The notes: generated from the sequence alone by a model not told the origin. Numbered from the stretch's first letter, positions 12,910 to 24,150 are shown. The stretch is DNA of 64,000 nt from Cinnamomum chago (GCA_038049695.1 CP142461.1:40907501-40971500); one strand, 5' to 3'. Translations and numbers: made by a program.

Positions 12910-13393
12910 CAAATGCCTAAAAATACCTCATCAGGAAAAAGATAAGGACACGCCTTCTGCATCTGGTCCTTGAGCTCCCATGTGGCCTCTCCGAAGTATG
13001 ATGCTCTCATTGTACCTTAACCCACTGAATGGTCTTGGTACGCAGCACTACTTCCTTGGTGTCGATGATCTGTGCCGGACGCTCTACATAGGTTGCATCT
13101 GCTTGAATCTGAAAGGGCTCGTGCTGCAACATGTGAGTAGGATCTGGAACATATTTCCGAAGCATTGAGACATGGAAAACATCGTGCACACCAGCTAACT
13201 CAGGTGGTAGCACAAGACGATAGGCCACGTCTCCAATCTTGCTCTTAATCTCAAATGGTCCCACAAACCTCTTCACAAGCTTCCCTTTCTGTCTAAATCT
13301 GACGACTCCTCTCATCGGTGGCACCTTCAGAAACACCTTATCCCCCACTTGGAATTCTAGAGGTCTCCGCCTCTTGTCTGCATAACTCTTTTA
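12910..13393 (-). pseudogene. Integrase C-terminus and chromodomain, broken
   Basis: Continues the pol frame. The integrase tail (VGDKVFLKVPPMRG... and LRKYVPDPTHML) is open from 13390 to a TGA at 13007-13009. Beyond it the chromodomain end (EATWELKDQMQKACPYLF) is clear but in a shifted frame, so there is at least one nonsense codon plus a 1-base shift. A chromodomain at the pol C-terminus normally steers integration to particular chromatin; this one cannot be translated whole. A TAA at 13391-13393 also separates it from the integrase core. The family identification is firm; loss of function follows from the stops. Confidence 0.9.
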
Positions 13394-14767
13394 TCGATCA
13401 CGTGACTCTTTCATCCTCATCTGAACAATTCTGACTTTCTCACTGGAGTCAGCAACCTCTGAGGGTCCATGGAAACTCCAAACTCCTACTTCCTCCCAAC
13501 ATGCTGGGGTCCTGCATCTCCGCCCGTATAATGCCTCAAATAATGTCATTCCAATACTTGAATGATAGCTGTTGTTGTAGGCAAACTCACATAAAGGCAA
13601 GCTTTCATCCCAACTCTCCTTGAAATCCAAAACACATGCTCGGAGAAGATCTTCCAATGTCTGGATGGTATGCTCAGACTGTCCATCTGTCTGAGGGTGG
13701 TAAGCTGTGCCGGACTTCAATTGAGTACCCATAGATGATTGGAAAGTAGACCAAAACCGAGAGACAAACTTAGGGTCTCGATCGAATACTATGGACTTAG
13801 GCACTCCATGCAACTTGACTATATTGTCCCTGTACAACACAGTCATCTTGTTCATAAACTGACCAGTCTTGAATGACAGAAAATGTGCTGACTTTGTTAA
13901 TCTATCCACAATCACCCAAATAACATCATTGCCCTTCCTGGTGTTTGGCAACCCTGACACAAAATCCATAGTGATGTGCTCCCATTTCCACTGCGGAATG
14001 TCCAACGGGTGAAGCAAACCAGGAGGCTTCTTGTGTTCTGCCTTAATCTGTTGACAAGTCATACACATAGCGACAAATTCTGCAATCTCTTTCTTCATTT
14101 TCACCCACCAATAGTGATTCTTCAAATTCTGATACATTTTGGTGCTCCCTGGGTGAACTGAATATCTGGTGTGGTGCGCATCTGTCATCAGCTCTAACTT
14201 GATGTCTTGCACATCTGGCACACACAACCTGTCTCTGCAGTACAAGATTCCTTCAATAAATCTAAACTCTGAATGATCATCAATGTGGTCAATAATTCTC
14301 TGCAACTCAGGATCATCCTTCTGAGCTTCCTTGATCCTGTTAACTATTTCTGGCTTCCAAACTCCCATAATAGCAACCAATACTTTCTCGTTAACAGACC
14401 ATACCTCCACATCCATATCTCTGAACTGCTCCATCCATCTCCATTCTGGCATTACGCACCCACTGAAGGCTGCCTTTCTACTGAGAGCATCTGCTACCAC
14501 ATTCACCTTTTCAGGATGGTATTTGATCGGAAAATCATAATCCTTTATGTACTCCATCCATCTCCACTGCCTGTTATTCAGATCCCCTTGTGTAAACAGG
14601 TATTGCAAGCTTTTATGGTCTGTATGCACTTTGAACCTTTCTCGATACAAATAATGCCTCCACAACTTCAACACAAAAACCACTGCTGCTAACTCCAAGT
14701 CATGTGTGGCATACTTATTTTCATGGTCCTTCAACTGCCTGGACCCATATGCTATCACCTTGTCATT
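13391..14767 (-). pseudogene. RNase H and integrase of the chromovirus pol
   Basis: One 455-residue open stretch from 14758. RNase H comes first (residues about 1-95; TDHKSLQYLF, DALSRK). The integrase HHCC-type finger follows (CMTCQQIK near residue 235), then the core with its three acidic residues in ITMDFVSGLP, VFDRDPKF and DGQSEHTIQTLEDLLR, so the DDE triad looks intact. It ends at TAA 13391-13393, where relatives continue into the C-terminal domain. The nonsense codon at 14768-14770 separates it from RT in the same frame. Confidence 0.93.
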
Positions 14768-15982
14768 CTACATGAGAACACAACCCGATCCAATCCCTGA
14801 TGCATCTGTATAAACCACAAATCCTCCACTTCCTGAGGGTAAGGCAAGTATGGGTGTTGAAGTCAACCGGGTCTTCAACTCTTGAAAACTCTTCTCACAT
14901 TCTTCTGTCCACACAAATGGGATATCCTTCCTTGTCAACTTAGTGAGTGGAGATGCTATGGTAGAAAACCCTTTCACGAACCTCCTGTAGTAGCCCGCAA
15001 GTCCCAGAAAACTGCGAATCTCCGCTACATTTCGTGGACTACCCCAATTAACAACCGCTACTACCTTCTTAGGGTCCACTGTCAATCCATCCTTAGAGAT
15101 AATATGACCAAAAAATGCCACTTGCTCCAACCAAAATTCACATTTGTTCAGTTTAACATATAATTGGTTATCCCTCAAAAGCTACAATGATGTCCTCAAC
15201 TGATGCTCATGCTCCTCCTTAGACTTCGAGTATACCAACACATCATCTATGAAGACAACCACAAACTGATACAGGAAAGGAGCAAACACCTTATTCATCA
15301 ATGCCATAAAAATTGCGGGTGCATTAGTCAACCCGAAAGGCATCACAAGAAACTCAAAGTGGCCATATCTCGTTCGGAATGTAGTCTTAAGAACATCCTC
15401 CTTCCTGACTCGCAACTGATGGTAACCGGAACGCAGGTCTATCTTCGAAAAGAATTGAGCTCCCTGCAGCTGATCAAACAACTCATCAATTCTCGGTAAC
15501 GGGTACTTGTTCTTGACAGTCACCAGATTCAACTGTCTGTAGTCTATGCACATTCTCATTGTCCCGTCCTTCTTTTTCACAAATATCACCGGAGATCCCC
15601 ACGGTGAAACACTAAGTCTGATGAAACCTTTATCTAGCAAATCTTCTATCTGAGTCTTCAACTCTTTCAATTCCGCTGGAGCCATCCTATACGGGGCCTT
15701 CGAAATAGGTGCTGTACTCAGCTGCAATTCTATTGTGAAATCCAACTCACGAACAGGTGGCAAACTAGGAATCTCATCTGGAAATAAATCCGGGAATTCT
15801 CGCACGATTGGAATCTCATCCACAGTCTTGGACTCCTTGTCCTCTGCGATAAACGCAATGAAGCCTTCACAACCGCTCCTTATCAATCGTTCTGCCTTCA
15901 ATGTAGAAATCAATCGAGTACATGTGGGCTTCTCAGCTCCAACAAACTCAATACTACGGTCTGCACCTTGCAACCTCACATG
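14768..15982 (-). pseudogene. Reverse transcriptase of the chromovirus pol
   Basis: Two open stretches in one frame (15979-15182 and 15178-14768) split by a TAG at 15182-15184. The first holds the RT core: [58 protein letters not shown] and the catalytic [11 protein letters not shown]. The second is the thumb/connection ([31 protein letters not shown]) and the start of RNase H (VVYTDASG). It ends at TAG 14768-14770. In relatives a glutamine codon stands at these two sites, so both look like CAG to TAG changes. Confidence 0.93.
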
Positions 15983-16430
15983 CTAGTTAAAACAATCTAA
16001 CATCACTCGATTCGCTGCTAACCAATTCATACCAAGTATCACATCAAACTCCGACATTGGTAAGATGATCAAACTGGCCATCAACTGAACTCCTCCAATC
16101 TGAACACTACATTTAGGGTAGATGGCATTACAAGGAACCGATTTACCCACATGGGTGGCTACTATCAAATTATATGGTAGTGTCTCCTTATCCTCCCCCA
16201 AGTGAAGTGCAAATGCTGGTGTAACAAATGAGTGTGTGGATCCAGGATCAAATAGAACTTTAGCATCAAATCCACAAACAGAAAGTGTACCTTCTATGAC
16301 ATTGCCTGCCGCTTCTGCCTCCTCATGCGCCAGAGCATAAGCTTTCCCTGCTAGCTGGGGACGTTGCTGCTGATACTGCTGCTGTGACCTAGGACCACGA
16401 GCCTGGAATCTGGTTGGTGCCGGAGGTATC
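15983..16430 (-). pseudogene. Aspartic protease of the chromovirus, 5' part cut by a nested element
   Basis: In the pol frame, ending at TAG 15983-15985. The active-site loop reads VLFDPGSTHSF, the DPG variant common in plant gypsy elements, followed by a second hydrophobic loop (FDVILGMNWL). Upstream residues (IPPAPTRFQARG) are the gag-protease linker and join to QQRFQQ of gag across the nested insertion (16431-23290). The apparent start a little upstream in the same frame lies inside the nested LTR and is not real. Confidence 0.9.
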
Positions 16431-18353
16431 TGAAAGTCCGGAGATCCGAACCCTAGAGGGGGGGGGGGGTGAATAGGGTGAGCTTCATTTATGACCAATT
16501 TTAACTTCTTTAAATCAAACTAGTCACAAGTGATGATTATCAAACAAAATGCGGAAGCTTAATAAAAACAATCACCACAAAGCAAGCACCATCACACAAG
16601 GATTTATAGTGGTTCGGCCTCAATGCCTACATCCACTACCGGCTTGTGATCCAACACCCCACCGGATTTCCACTATTTATGCTTTTCAATAGGCTAAGCA
16701 ATAACCTTTACAATATGCTTTTCAAGGCTAAGCAATAACCTCTACATTGATGTTTTTCAAGGCTTAACATCAACCTATTACACTATGCTTTTCTTAGGCT
16801 AAGCAATAACCTCTTCAACCAATAGGTTGGTTATCTCTCTAATTAGTGTCTAAAAATACATTTGATGGAGATACAATTTAGCTCATTACAATGCCTCTTA
16901 ATTAGGCGGATATGGAAGTGAAAAACTAATTCATACACACACACACACACACACACTATGAATGCAAAGATGAATGCTCAATGTGTATGTATGATGTCCT
17001 CAATCATTTTTTAAAATGAAAGCTCATAAATGTATGCCTAAGACTTTTGAAAGTTTTAGCTCATAAAAACATTTATGATTGAGGAAAGAATGCAAGTCAA
17101 ATGTTAAAAGTAACAACTTGTTAATGATATCAAAGATTCACAAGTTGTATGAAATTAATTAGCTCTAAACATGTGATGCATAGGGATGTCAATCAAATCA
17201 ACAATGTAGCTCATAAAACATAAAAATAGATTTGATTGAAATTAGGGGACAAATCATATGTAATTATAAATACAACTTGAATATAATATACCAATCAACG
17301 CAAAACAAGTTGTGAAACTTTAAAACAAAGTTACATAAGATTTGTAAAGATGTTGAATCCAAAACATAAGATATATTTGAAAGAGATTTTTTTATGATGA
17401 AAAACAACAACCAAAGATTCAACCAAGTATATGAATCATGTTACATATGATTTCAAAGATTCTTTCATTAACATGATCTACTTAGATTTACCAAATAAAG
17501 TACTACTTGGATTGAATCAAATGGTGATGCATCCAAAACAATAGATCAATTCAAAACATAAAACATGTTAAGTACACAACAAATCATAGTTTATTATGCT
17601 ACAAAAGATTTACCAATAATTAAGCAAAGCATGAAAACATATGTTTAAGGAAAGTAGAGCTTACTTGGTGATTTAACTCATTAATCCAAGCTTTAGCTTT
17701 CCTAATGACCCCTTTCATCCCTTAGTTCATTCCCCTTTGATTTGCCTCAAAACCTCTCAAGGAAGGCTTAAAAATTCCCAACCTTTGGCAAATGAATGAA
17801 CTAGTATTTATAGCCAAAATAGCCCAACGACTAGTCTCCCGGTCGACCTGGCCTTCACAACGGTAAAAAAACAGACCGTTTGAAAAGGGGCTAACGGCTC
17901 TATCCCGGTCGACCGCAGTGGGCTCGGTCGACCGGGTCCTTGTTGGGCCGGTCGACCGAGCCCACTGCGGGTCGACCGAGGCTGGGACCAAAAAATCCCT
18001 AAAATGTGTTTTTCAAAGAGTTTCTTTGTGGGGATTTTTTGGCCACTGAACCAAGCATGGAATCATGTTTTAAATCACACTAAGAGGGTTAAAAACATGA
18101 AACGCAAAAAGCCTAAAATGATTTGAAACTTTAAAACCAATGGCTTGCTTGATTCTAAGAAATTCTTTTTCTAAAACAAATGCATCCAAGTTTAAAAACA
18201 AAACATGCATAAATCAATACTTTTACAAATCTTAAAAGCAATGCATGTATAAATCAAGATTTCAAGTTTTTATAAATCAATGCACATGTGTAAATCAAAT
18301 GATGCTAGAATGATAATGCATCCATCAAATTGCAATCTACAAAATTCCTAACA
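16431..18353 (-). repeat. 3' LTR of non-autonomous copy 1
   Basis: 1923 bp, nearly identical to 21346-23290. On the minus strand it contains palindrome cluster and TATA, then the inverted-repeat zone, the TGCTTAGCC stem-loop array (plus-strand 16678-16815) and the U5 block GCCGAACCACTATAAATC. An AC microsatellite lies near 16937-16955. Confidence 0.93.
17805..17990 (-). promoter_or_regulatory. LTR promoter: GGTCGACC palindromes, long hairpin and TATA
   Basis: Five GGTCGACC or GTCGACC sites lie in 17838-17982. Two arms (about 17887-17915 and 17950-17980), each holding GCAGTGGGCTC or its complement between two GTCGACC sites, can pair into a stem of about 29 bp. On the minus strand the cluster ends about 30 bases before TATAAATA (17805-17812). 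Confidence 0.6.
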
Positions 18354-18367
18354 ATCTCCCCCTTTGC
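18354..18367 (-). other. Polypurine tract of copy 1
   Basis: On the minus strand GCAAAGGGGGAGAT directly precedes TGTTAGG of the 3' LTR. The same tract occurs before the LTRs at 41500 and 45632. Confidence 0.85.
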
Positions 18368-19169
18368 AATTTGATGGCAACTCACTCACCATTGAATTTA
18401 CACACTAAGTCTTCAGCTCCCCCTAAGCTGGACAAGTCTTGAAATCTTCTTGGATGCTCCTTCTCTTAGCTTGGGCTCTTGTTCTCTTTTCTTCATTCTT
18501 CTTGATGCTTGGAGCTTGATCATTCTTCAAGTTTTCTTTTCTTCTTTCCTTCTTTAGCCAAGTATCTTCTTTAGCTCCCAAGCTTTCTTCTTTCACCTCT
18601 CCCCCTTTGACCATGCCTCTCTCTCCCTTTGGCAAGATATGTATTCTCTCCCCCTGTAGAAGATCATACACAATCTCCCCTTAGGAAGCTTGGACATTCT
18701 CTTCCCCTTTTGAGAACTTGAATGCTCTCTCCCCCTTTGCCATTAAATTGCAAAGGTACCTACACACATGAAACAAGGAAAATACCTTTTAGTAGCACCT
18801 GTTAACAAAAGAAATCAAAAATGAAATACATAACAGATTATCATGTATGGAAGTTATCTCTAAGGGTTCAAAGGCAATCCAAGGGTCAATTTGATCAAAA
18901 CTAATGCTTCCTATGAAGGTTTACACTCCCCCTCAATCCATTCTCTCCTTTTGTCAAACTTTTGACAAAGATATAATTATTTGGTTCAAGAAGAAGATGG
19001 TTTTACCAATTGAGGGTCAACTTCAAGAGAATGATTAGATTCGTTTAACTATAAAGCTCAATATGATCAAATTACCAAAAGAGAGCAAGGTCAAGGAGAA
19101 AAACAATCATGGATACCAATTGGAAAAACAAAATATACCAATTGAGATTCAAAGATAAGTCTATTAAAA

Positions 19170-21010
19170 CAATCACTCTAAAATGGATTTAAAAATATAA
19201 CTATTAGGAAAAATCCAAATTAGAGCTATCCATGATGAAATGGGGTTTATTAATCATAGCATCAAATAATTTAACTATGAAAAACATATGCTATGAAGGT
19301 TTTGAAATCATTTCATTCAATCAATAAATATGACTTATTAAAGTGCAAGATGAGTGAAATGAAATTCAAACATGAAGCCAACCTCAACTAATAACCAACC
19401 AAGATTATGAATACATAAACATGGTGGTCATGAGATATACCTATATGAGCAAGAGAGGTGACAAACATGAAAATTATGATGCTAATGGTGTGTGACATGG
19501 AACAAATATGTTACTATCAAGTTCAATCCAATGTACACAAGGTCTATCACATACACAAGATAAGATATCAATTGGATATGAAATCAATGGAAAATTATAC
19601 CAAATGAAACCAATTGAATATGACAACATGATAAATAGCAAGGATGTGACAAACACAAAATTCCATCAAGCATCATAAATGGATATTCATCACTTTTAAA
19701 GATAAGACTATTGAGCATAGTGATGAACAAGGTAAATTGCAATGCAAAAGGATATAACTTTGAAATGCATGCAATTTTCAAACTGACTATAGAAATACGA
19801 GGAATGGATTTCAAAGAGTTTCATATGATTAAGATCACTACTATGATGTTGAAACATGTACAAGGATGGCATCACTAAGAGAATATACTTGAATCAACAT
19901 CATAACCATCCAAAAAAATATGACTAGAAAGCATAGAGGATGGATTTTAGTTCTAGTATGGTTTCTACAAATATAACTAATATCACAACCATACATAGAA
20001 CGATTTGACATTTGCATAGAGAGGATCAATCAACACTCAAGATCTAACTCATACCATATCATCAATAAAGAATATAACTATGTAAGCACAAGAAGGTATG
20101 AAGTTAAAGGGATCAATCTATCATGCAACATCTCCACTCTTAGCAAATGTACTAAGCTTACAATGCAATGGAAAAAGGATATGAGGTTTATACCAAATGA
20201 ACTTAGCACATTAAATCACATATGTACTTATTAGGCTCAAATGATAATAAAACAAAAGATTTTACTATAAAGCACATAAACAATCATCAATTTGCATTAA
20301 TGAAAATATATACCAAGTTAGGCACAAACATGCAAATCAATGAAACCATATCCAACCATGCAATGTAAGACATCAAAATCAATTTGCATAAAAATAATGT
20401 AACTAAATGAACAAAGATGCAAATTGTTTGTAAAAAATATTTCCTTCCAAATGATATAACCATAATTAGGCAAAAAGGAAATAAACTCAAGGAAAATGTT
20501 TCTAAAAATACAACCAATAAAGCTTAGAACATTTTCCAAAGTTTTTCAAATCACTTCAATATTTAAAATTCAAACGAAGAATCATTTATAGAATTATGAA
20601 CAAGTGATTTTGAAAAATAAGAAGTGTACAATTATAAATTGAACACATATTTTCCATACCAAGAGATATAACTTGAAAAATCAATGGAAAACTTAAATTA
20701 CTTCAAATCATTTGATTTACAAAAAGGATCTAACTAAGACATTCATCAAATGATTTTCCAACATCAATTGATCATGAAAAATCTAGCTATGAAAGCTTTT
20801 GTAATCACAATCAATTGATCATGAATAGATATGCACTACAAGAGATATAACTATATGAACAAAATGTAAATCCATCATGAAAATATTGCAATCAAAGGAT
20901 TTTGAAAACCATGAGATATAACTTAAAAGTTCATGAAGATAAAATCAAATGATCACAAAGAAACGTTGCATTTTAAAAGATGTGACTATAAAGAAACAAA
21001 ATGCAAATGT
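19170..21010. repeat. Array of short inverted repeats with a shared loop motif, copy 1
   Basis: At least 13 inverted repeats follow one another at about 60-140 base intervals. Perfect or near-perfect arm pairs include 19176-19190/19211-19225, 19255-19262/19288-19295, 19686-19694/19719-19727, 19842-19852/19894-19904, 19956-19963/19987-19994, 20380-20389/20417-20426, 20438-20446/20475-20483, 20491-20505/20524-20537, 20542-20556/20602-20617, 20650-20657/20684-20691, 20705-20716/20745-20756 and 20966-20974/20998-21006. Stems differ from unit to unit. Most loops carry a variant of AAGATATAACTATGAAAGC (plus strand). Function unknown. Confidence 0.8.
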
Positions 21011-21332
21011 AACATGACCAACACAAAGATTTAACTATAAAGGAAAGGTTGGTCTAGAGAGGTTCAAGGCCTTAAGGTTATTCTAAATGTATACCAATGA
21101 AGATACACCTAAGGTCTTGAAAAGGATGTCCTTGAGAGTTCATATAGAGGACTCACCAACTCTTGGAGATATAACTTGAAAAGGTCTTAGAGTGGTGCAA
21201 TGATACTAGGGGAAATATCAATTTCGATCATAGTGGAAATCATTACAAAGATATGCAATAAAACACAACACTAGGGTTCTAATCTAGAAAAGATCAACTT
21301 CAGGTTGTTAAGCCCTAAAATGGAGTAACCCG

Positions 21333-21344
21333 CTCTGATACCAA
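21333..21344 (-). other. Primer-binding site of copy 1 (tRNA-iMet type)
   Basis: On the minus strand, TGGTATCAGAGC begins 1-2 bases after the 5' LTR end. It is complementary to the 3' end of plant initiator methionine tRNA. Confidence 0.93.
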
Positions 21345-21345
21345 T

Positions 21346-23290
21346 TGAAAGTCCGGGGATCCGAACCCTAGAGGGGGCGGGGGGGGTGAATAGGGTGAGC
21401 TTCATTTATGACCAATTTTAACTTCTTTAAATCAAACTAGTCACAAGTGATGATTATCAAACAAAATGCGGAAGCTTAATAAAAACAATCACCACAAAGC
21501 AAGCACCATCACACAAGGATTTATAGTGGTTCGGCCTCAATGCCTACATCCACTACCGGCTTGTGATCCAACACCCCACCGGATTTCCACTATTTATGCT
21601 TTTCAATAGGCTAAGCAATAACCTTTACAATATGCTTTTCAAGGCTAAGCAATAACCTCTACATTGATGTTTTTCAAGGCTTAACATCAACCTATTACAC
21701 TATGCTTTTCTTAGGCTAAGCAATAACCTCTTCAACCAATAGGTTGGTTATCTCTCTAATTAGTGTCTAAAAATACATTTGCTGGAGATACAATTTAGCT
21801 CATTACAATGCCTCTTAATTAGGCGGATATGGAAGTGAAAAACTAATTCATACACACACACACACACACACACACACTATGAATGCAAAGATGAATGCTC
21901 AATGTGTATGTATGATGTCCTCAATCATTTTTTAAAATGAAAGCTCATAAATGTATGCCTAAGGCTTTTGAAAGTTTTAGCTCATAAAAACATTTATGAT
22001 TGAGGAAAGAATGCAAGTCAAATGTTAAAAGTAACAACTTGTTAATGATATCAAAGATTCACAAGTTGTATGAAATTAATTAGCTCTAAACATGTGATGC
22101 ATAGGGATGTCAATCAAATCAACAATGTAGCTCATAAAACATAAAAATAGATTTGATTGAAATTAGGGGACAAATCATATGTAATTATAAATACAACTTG
22201 AATTTAATATACCAATCAATGCAAAGCAAGTTGTGAAACTTTAAAACAAAGTTACATAAGATTTGTAAAGATGTTGAATCCAAAACATAAGATATATTTG
22301 AAAGAGATTTTCTTATGATGAAAAACAACAACCAAAGATTCAACCAAGTATATGAATCATGTTACATATGATTTCAAAGATTCTTTCATTAACATGATCT
22401 ACTTAGATTTACCAAATAAAGTACTACTTGGATTGAATCAAATGGTGATGCATCCAAAACAATAGATCAATTCAAAACATAAAACATGTTAAGTACACAA
22501 CAAATCATAGTTTATTATGCTACAAAAGATTTACCAATAATTAAGCAAAGCATGAAAACATATGTTTAAGGAAAGTAGAGCTTACTTGGTGATTTAACTC
22601 ATTAATCCAAGCTTTAGCTTTCCTAATGACCCCTTTCATCCCTTAGTTCATTCCCCTTTGATTTGCCTCAAAACCTCTCAAGGAAGGCTTAAAAATTCCC
22701 AACCTTTGGCAAATGAATGAACTAGTATTTATAGCCAAAACAGCCTAACGACTAGTCTCCCGGTCGACCTGGCCCTACCCGGTCGACCTGGCCTTCACAA
22801 CGGTAAAAAAACAGACCGTTTGAAAAGGGGCTAACGGCTCTATCCCGGTCGACCGCAGTGGGCTTGGTCGGCCGGGTCCCTGACCGGTCGACCGAGCCCA
22901 CTGCGGGTCGACCGAGGCTGGGACCAAAAAATCCCTAAAATGTGTTTTTCAAAGATTTTCTTTGTGGGGATTTTTGGGCCACTGAACCAAGCATGGAATC
23001 ATGTTTTAAATCACACTAAGAGGGTTAAAAACATGAAACACAAAAAGCCTAAAATGATTCGAAACTTTAAAACCAATGGCTTGCTTGATTTCTAAGAAAT
23101 TCTTTTTTTAAAACAAATGCATCCAAGTTTAAAAACAAAACATGCATAAATTAATACTTTTACAAATCTTAAAAGCAATGCATGTATAAATCAAGATTTT
23201 AAGTTTTTATAAATCAATGCACATGTGTAAATCAAATGATGCTAGAATGATAATGCATCCATCAAATTACAATCTACAAAATTCCTAACA
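21346..23290 (-). repeat. 5' LTR of non-autonomous copy 1
   Basis: 1945 bp; pairs with 16431-18353. The palindrome cluster here (22760-22925) has an extra 19-bp GGTCGACCTGGCCCTACCC-like duplication and loses one palindrome to a substitution (GGTCGGCC). TATAAATA lies at 22726-22733 on the minus strand. Confidence 0.93.
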
Positions 23291-23988
23291 GTATCTGCTG
23301 GAATCGCTGTTGTAGTACTGGAGGGCGCTGCTGCGGTGCTGGAGGACGCTGCTGCGGTGGCTGGGGTGGTCTGACAATCATCTGCTGCTGTTGGGGTCTA
23401 GCCTGTGTAGGTATTACCTGTCTCAACGGCTGCGCAGGATGTAGAGGCTTGAGCGCCGGAGCTGGGAATGCTGTTGGTGCCACTCCTGTCTTCCCTGGAC
23501 AATTGCGAACTTTATGCCCTGGGTCCCCACAATGGAAACATGCACTCGTCTGTTTCCTGCAATCACGAACATGATGGCTACCCCCACAGAAAGTGCAAGT
23601 GATCCGCTGAGGTAACTGGCGAAGCACTGGTTCAACCTGTGCACTTGAATACTTCATAGATTTTCTCCATCTGAACAACCCACTTATCTGCCACAGCGGG
23701 GTCCTCAACGCCATGAAACTCTAGTGGGAACCTCTTCCTGAATTCCTCAACCAGCTCATTGAGATCATAGTCCTTGGGCTGTGGCTGGCCCACTTTCTGC
23801 ACTACCTCAAGCATCTGAGCCTGGAATACAGCCTGACTCTCGTTCTGTCTATTACTCTGTTCAGCCAAATCCTTCTGAGACTGAATAAATGCTGCCATGA
23901 ATTGATGAAATTGATTCTCTGGGCCATTCTTATAAGAACTACCCTCTGGCGGTGGTCCGTTATTAGATCGGGTGGGTCTACCAGCCAT
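23291..23988 (-). pseudogene. gag of the chromovirus, central part deleted
   Basis: The start MAGRPTRSNNG is at 23988. The N-terminal part runs to EKIYEVFKCTG (about 23640) and stops. Downstream, in another frame, come two zinc knuckles: CTFCGGSHHVRDC and CFHCGDPGHKVRNC, the pair usual for Tekay/Del chromoviruses. The long capsid region between them in relatives is missing, so a deletion that also shifts the frame has removed it. A proline/glutamine-rich tail (QQRPPAPQQRPP) leads to the insertion point of the nested element. Gag would form the virus-like particle; this copy cannot. Confidence 0.9.
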
Positions 23989-24133
23989 CGTCCTGTAAAA
24001 CATTCAAGGTTAGTTCCAATATGCCCCAAGCTAACAATACAATGCTAAGAAAGAACTACAAAGCCAACCTACTAACTAACAGAATCCTCACACGAGTCCT
24101 ATGGTTTCTAAAATTTTTACCCTGAGAAACCAT

Positions 24134-24150
24134 CCATTGCTCTGATACCA
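24134..24150 (-). other. Primer-binding site of the chromovirus (tRNA-iMet type)
   Basis: On the minus strand TGGTATCAGAGCAATGG starts 3 bases after the 5' LTR end (24154). Confidence 0.93.

Larger units (their letters stand above)
18354..21332 (-). other. Non-coding interior of copy 1
   Basis: No protein domain of any retroelement is found here on either strand. The part next to the 3' LTR (18354-18780) is a purine-rich stretch with repeated GGGGGAGA phrases, as in the 3' non-coding part of SIRE-type elements. The rest is AT-rich and dominated by the inverted-repeat array (19170-21010). It aligns with 43119-45631 in the second copy. Confidence 0.8.
16431..23290 (-). mobile_element. Non-autonomous LTR element (LARD-like, copia-type signals), copy 1
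   Basis: Two LTRs (16431-18353 and 21346-23290) flank a 2.99-kb interior. The target duplication GTATC (16426-16430, 23291-23295) is perfect, and the chromovirus gag/protease linker reads through without it. On the minus strand a primer site (21333-21344) follows the 5' LTR and a polypurine tract (18354-18367) precedes the 3' LTR. The interior encodes no gag or pol domain on either strand. By eye the LTRs differ at about 25 positions in 1.9 kb plus a 19-bp duplication, so the insertion is fairly young. The termini TGTTAGG...ACTTTCA and the tract match SIRE/Maximus-type copia elements, the likely helpers. Confidence 0.92.

Noticed and set aside
15983-16498. A 171-residue frame starting MVINEAHPIHPPPP as a gene with its own start
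   Set aside because: The first 23 residues come from the nested LTR; the true upstream sequence is gag on the far side of the insertion.
18423-18671. An 82-residue minus-strand frame in the interior of copy 1
   Set aside because: It lies in the purine-rich 3' non-coding part, and the second copy does not keep it.
19170-21010. The hairpin array as a CRISPR array or a microRNA cluster
   Set aside because: Plant nuclear DNA; the repeats are in loops and degenerate, and the stems are too short for a typical plant microRNA precursor.
21333-24150. TGGTATCAGAGC sites as tRNA genes
   Set aside because: Only 12-17 bases match the tRNA 3' end, and they sit next to LTR ends; they are primer sites.
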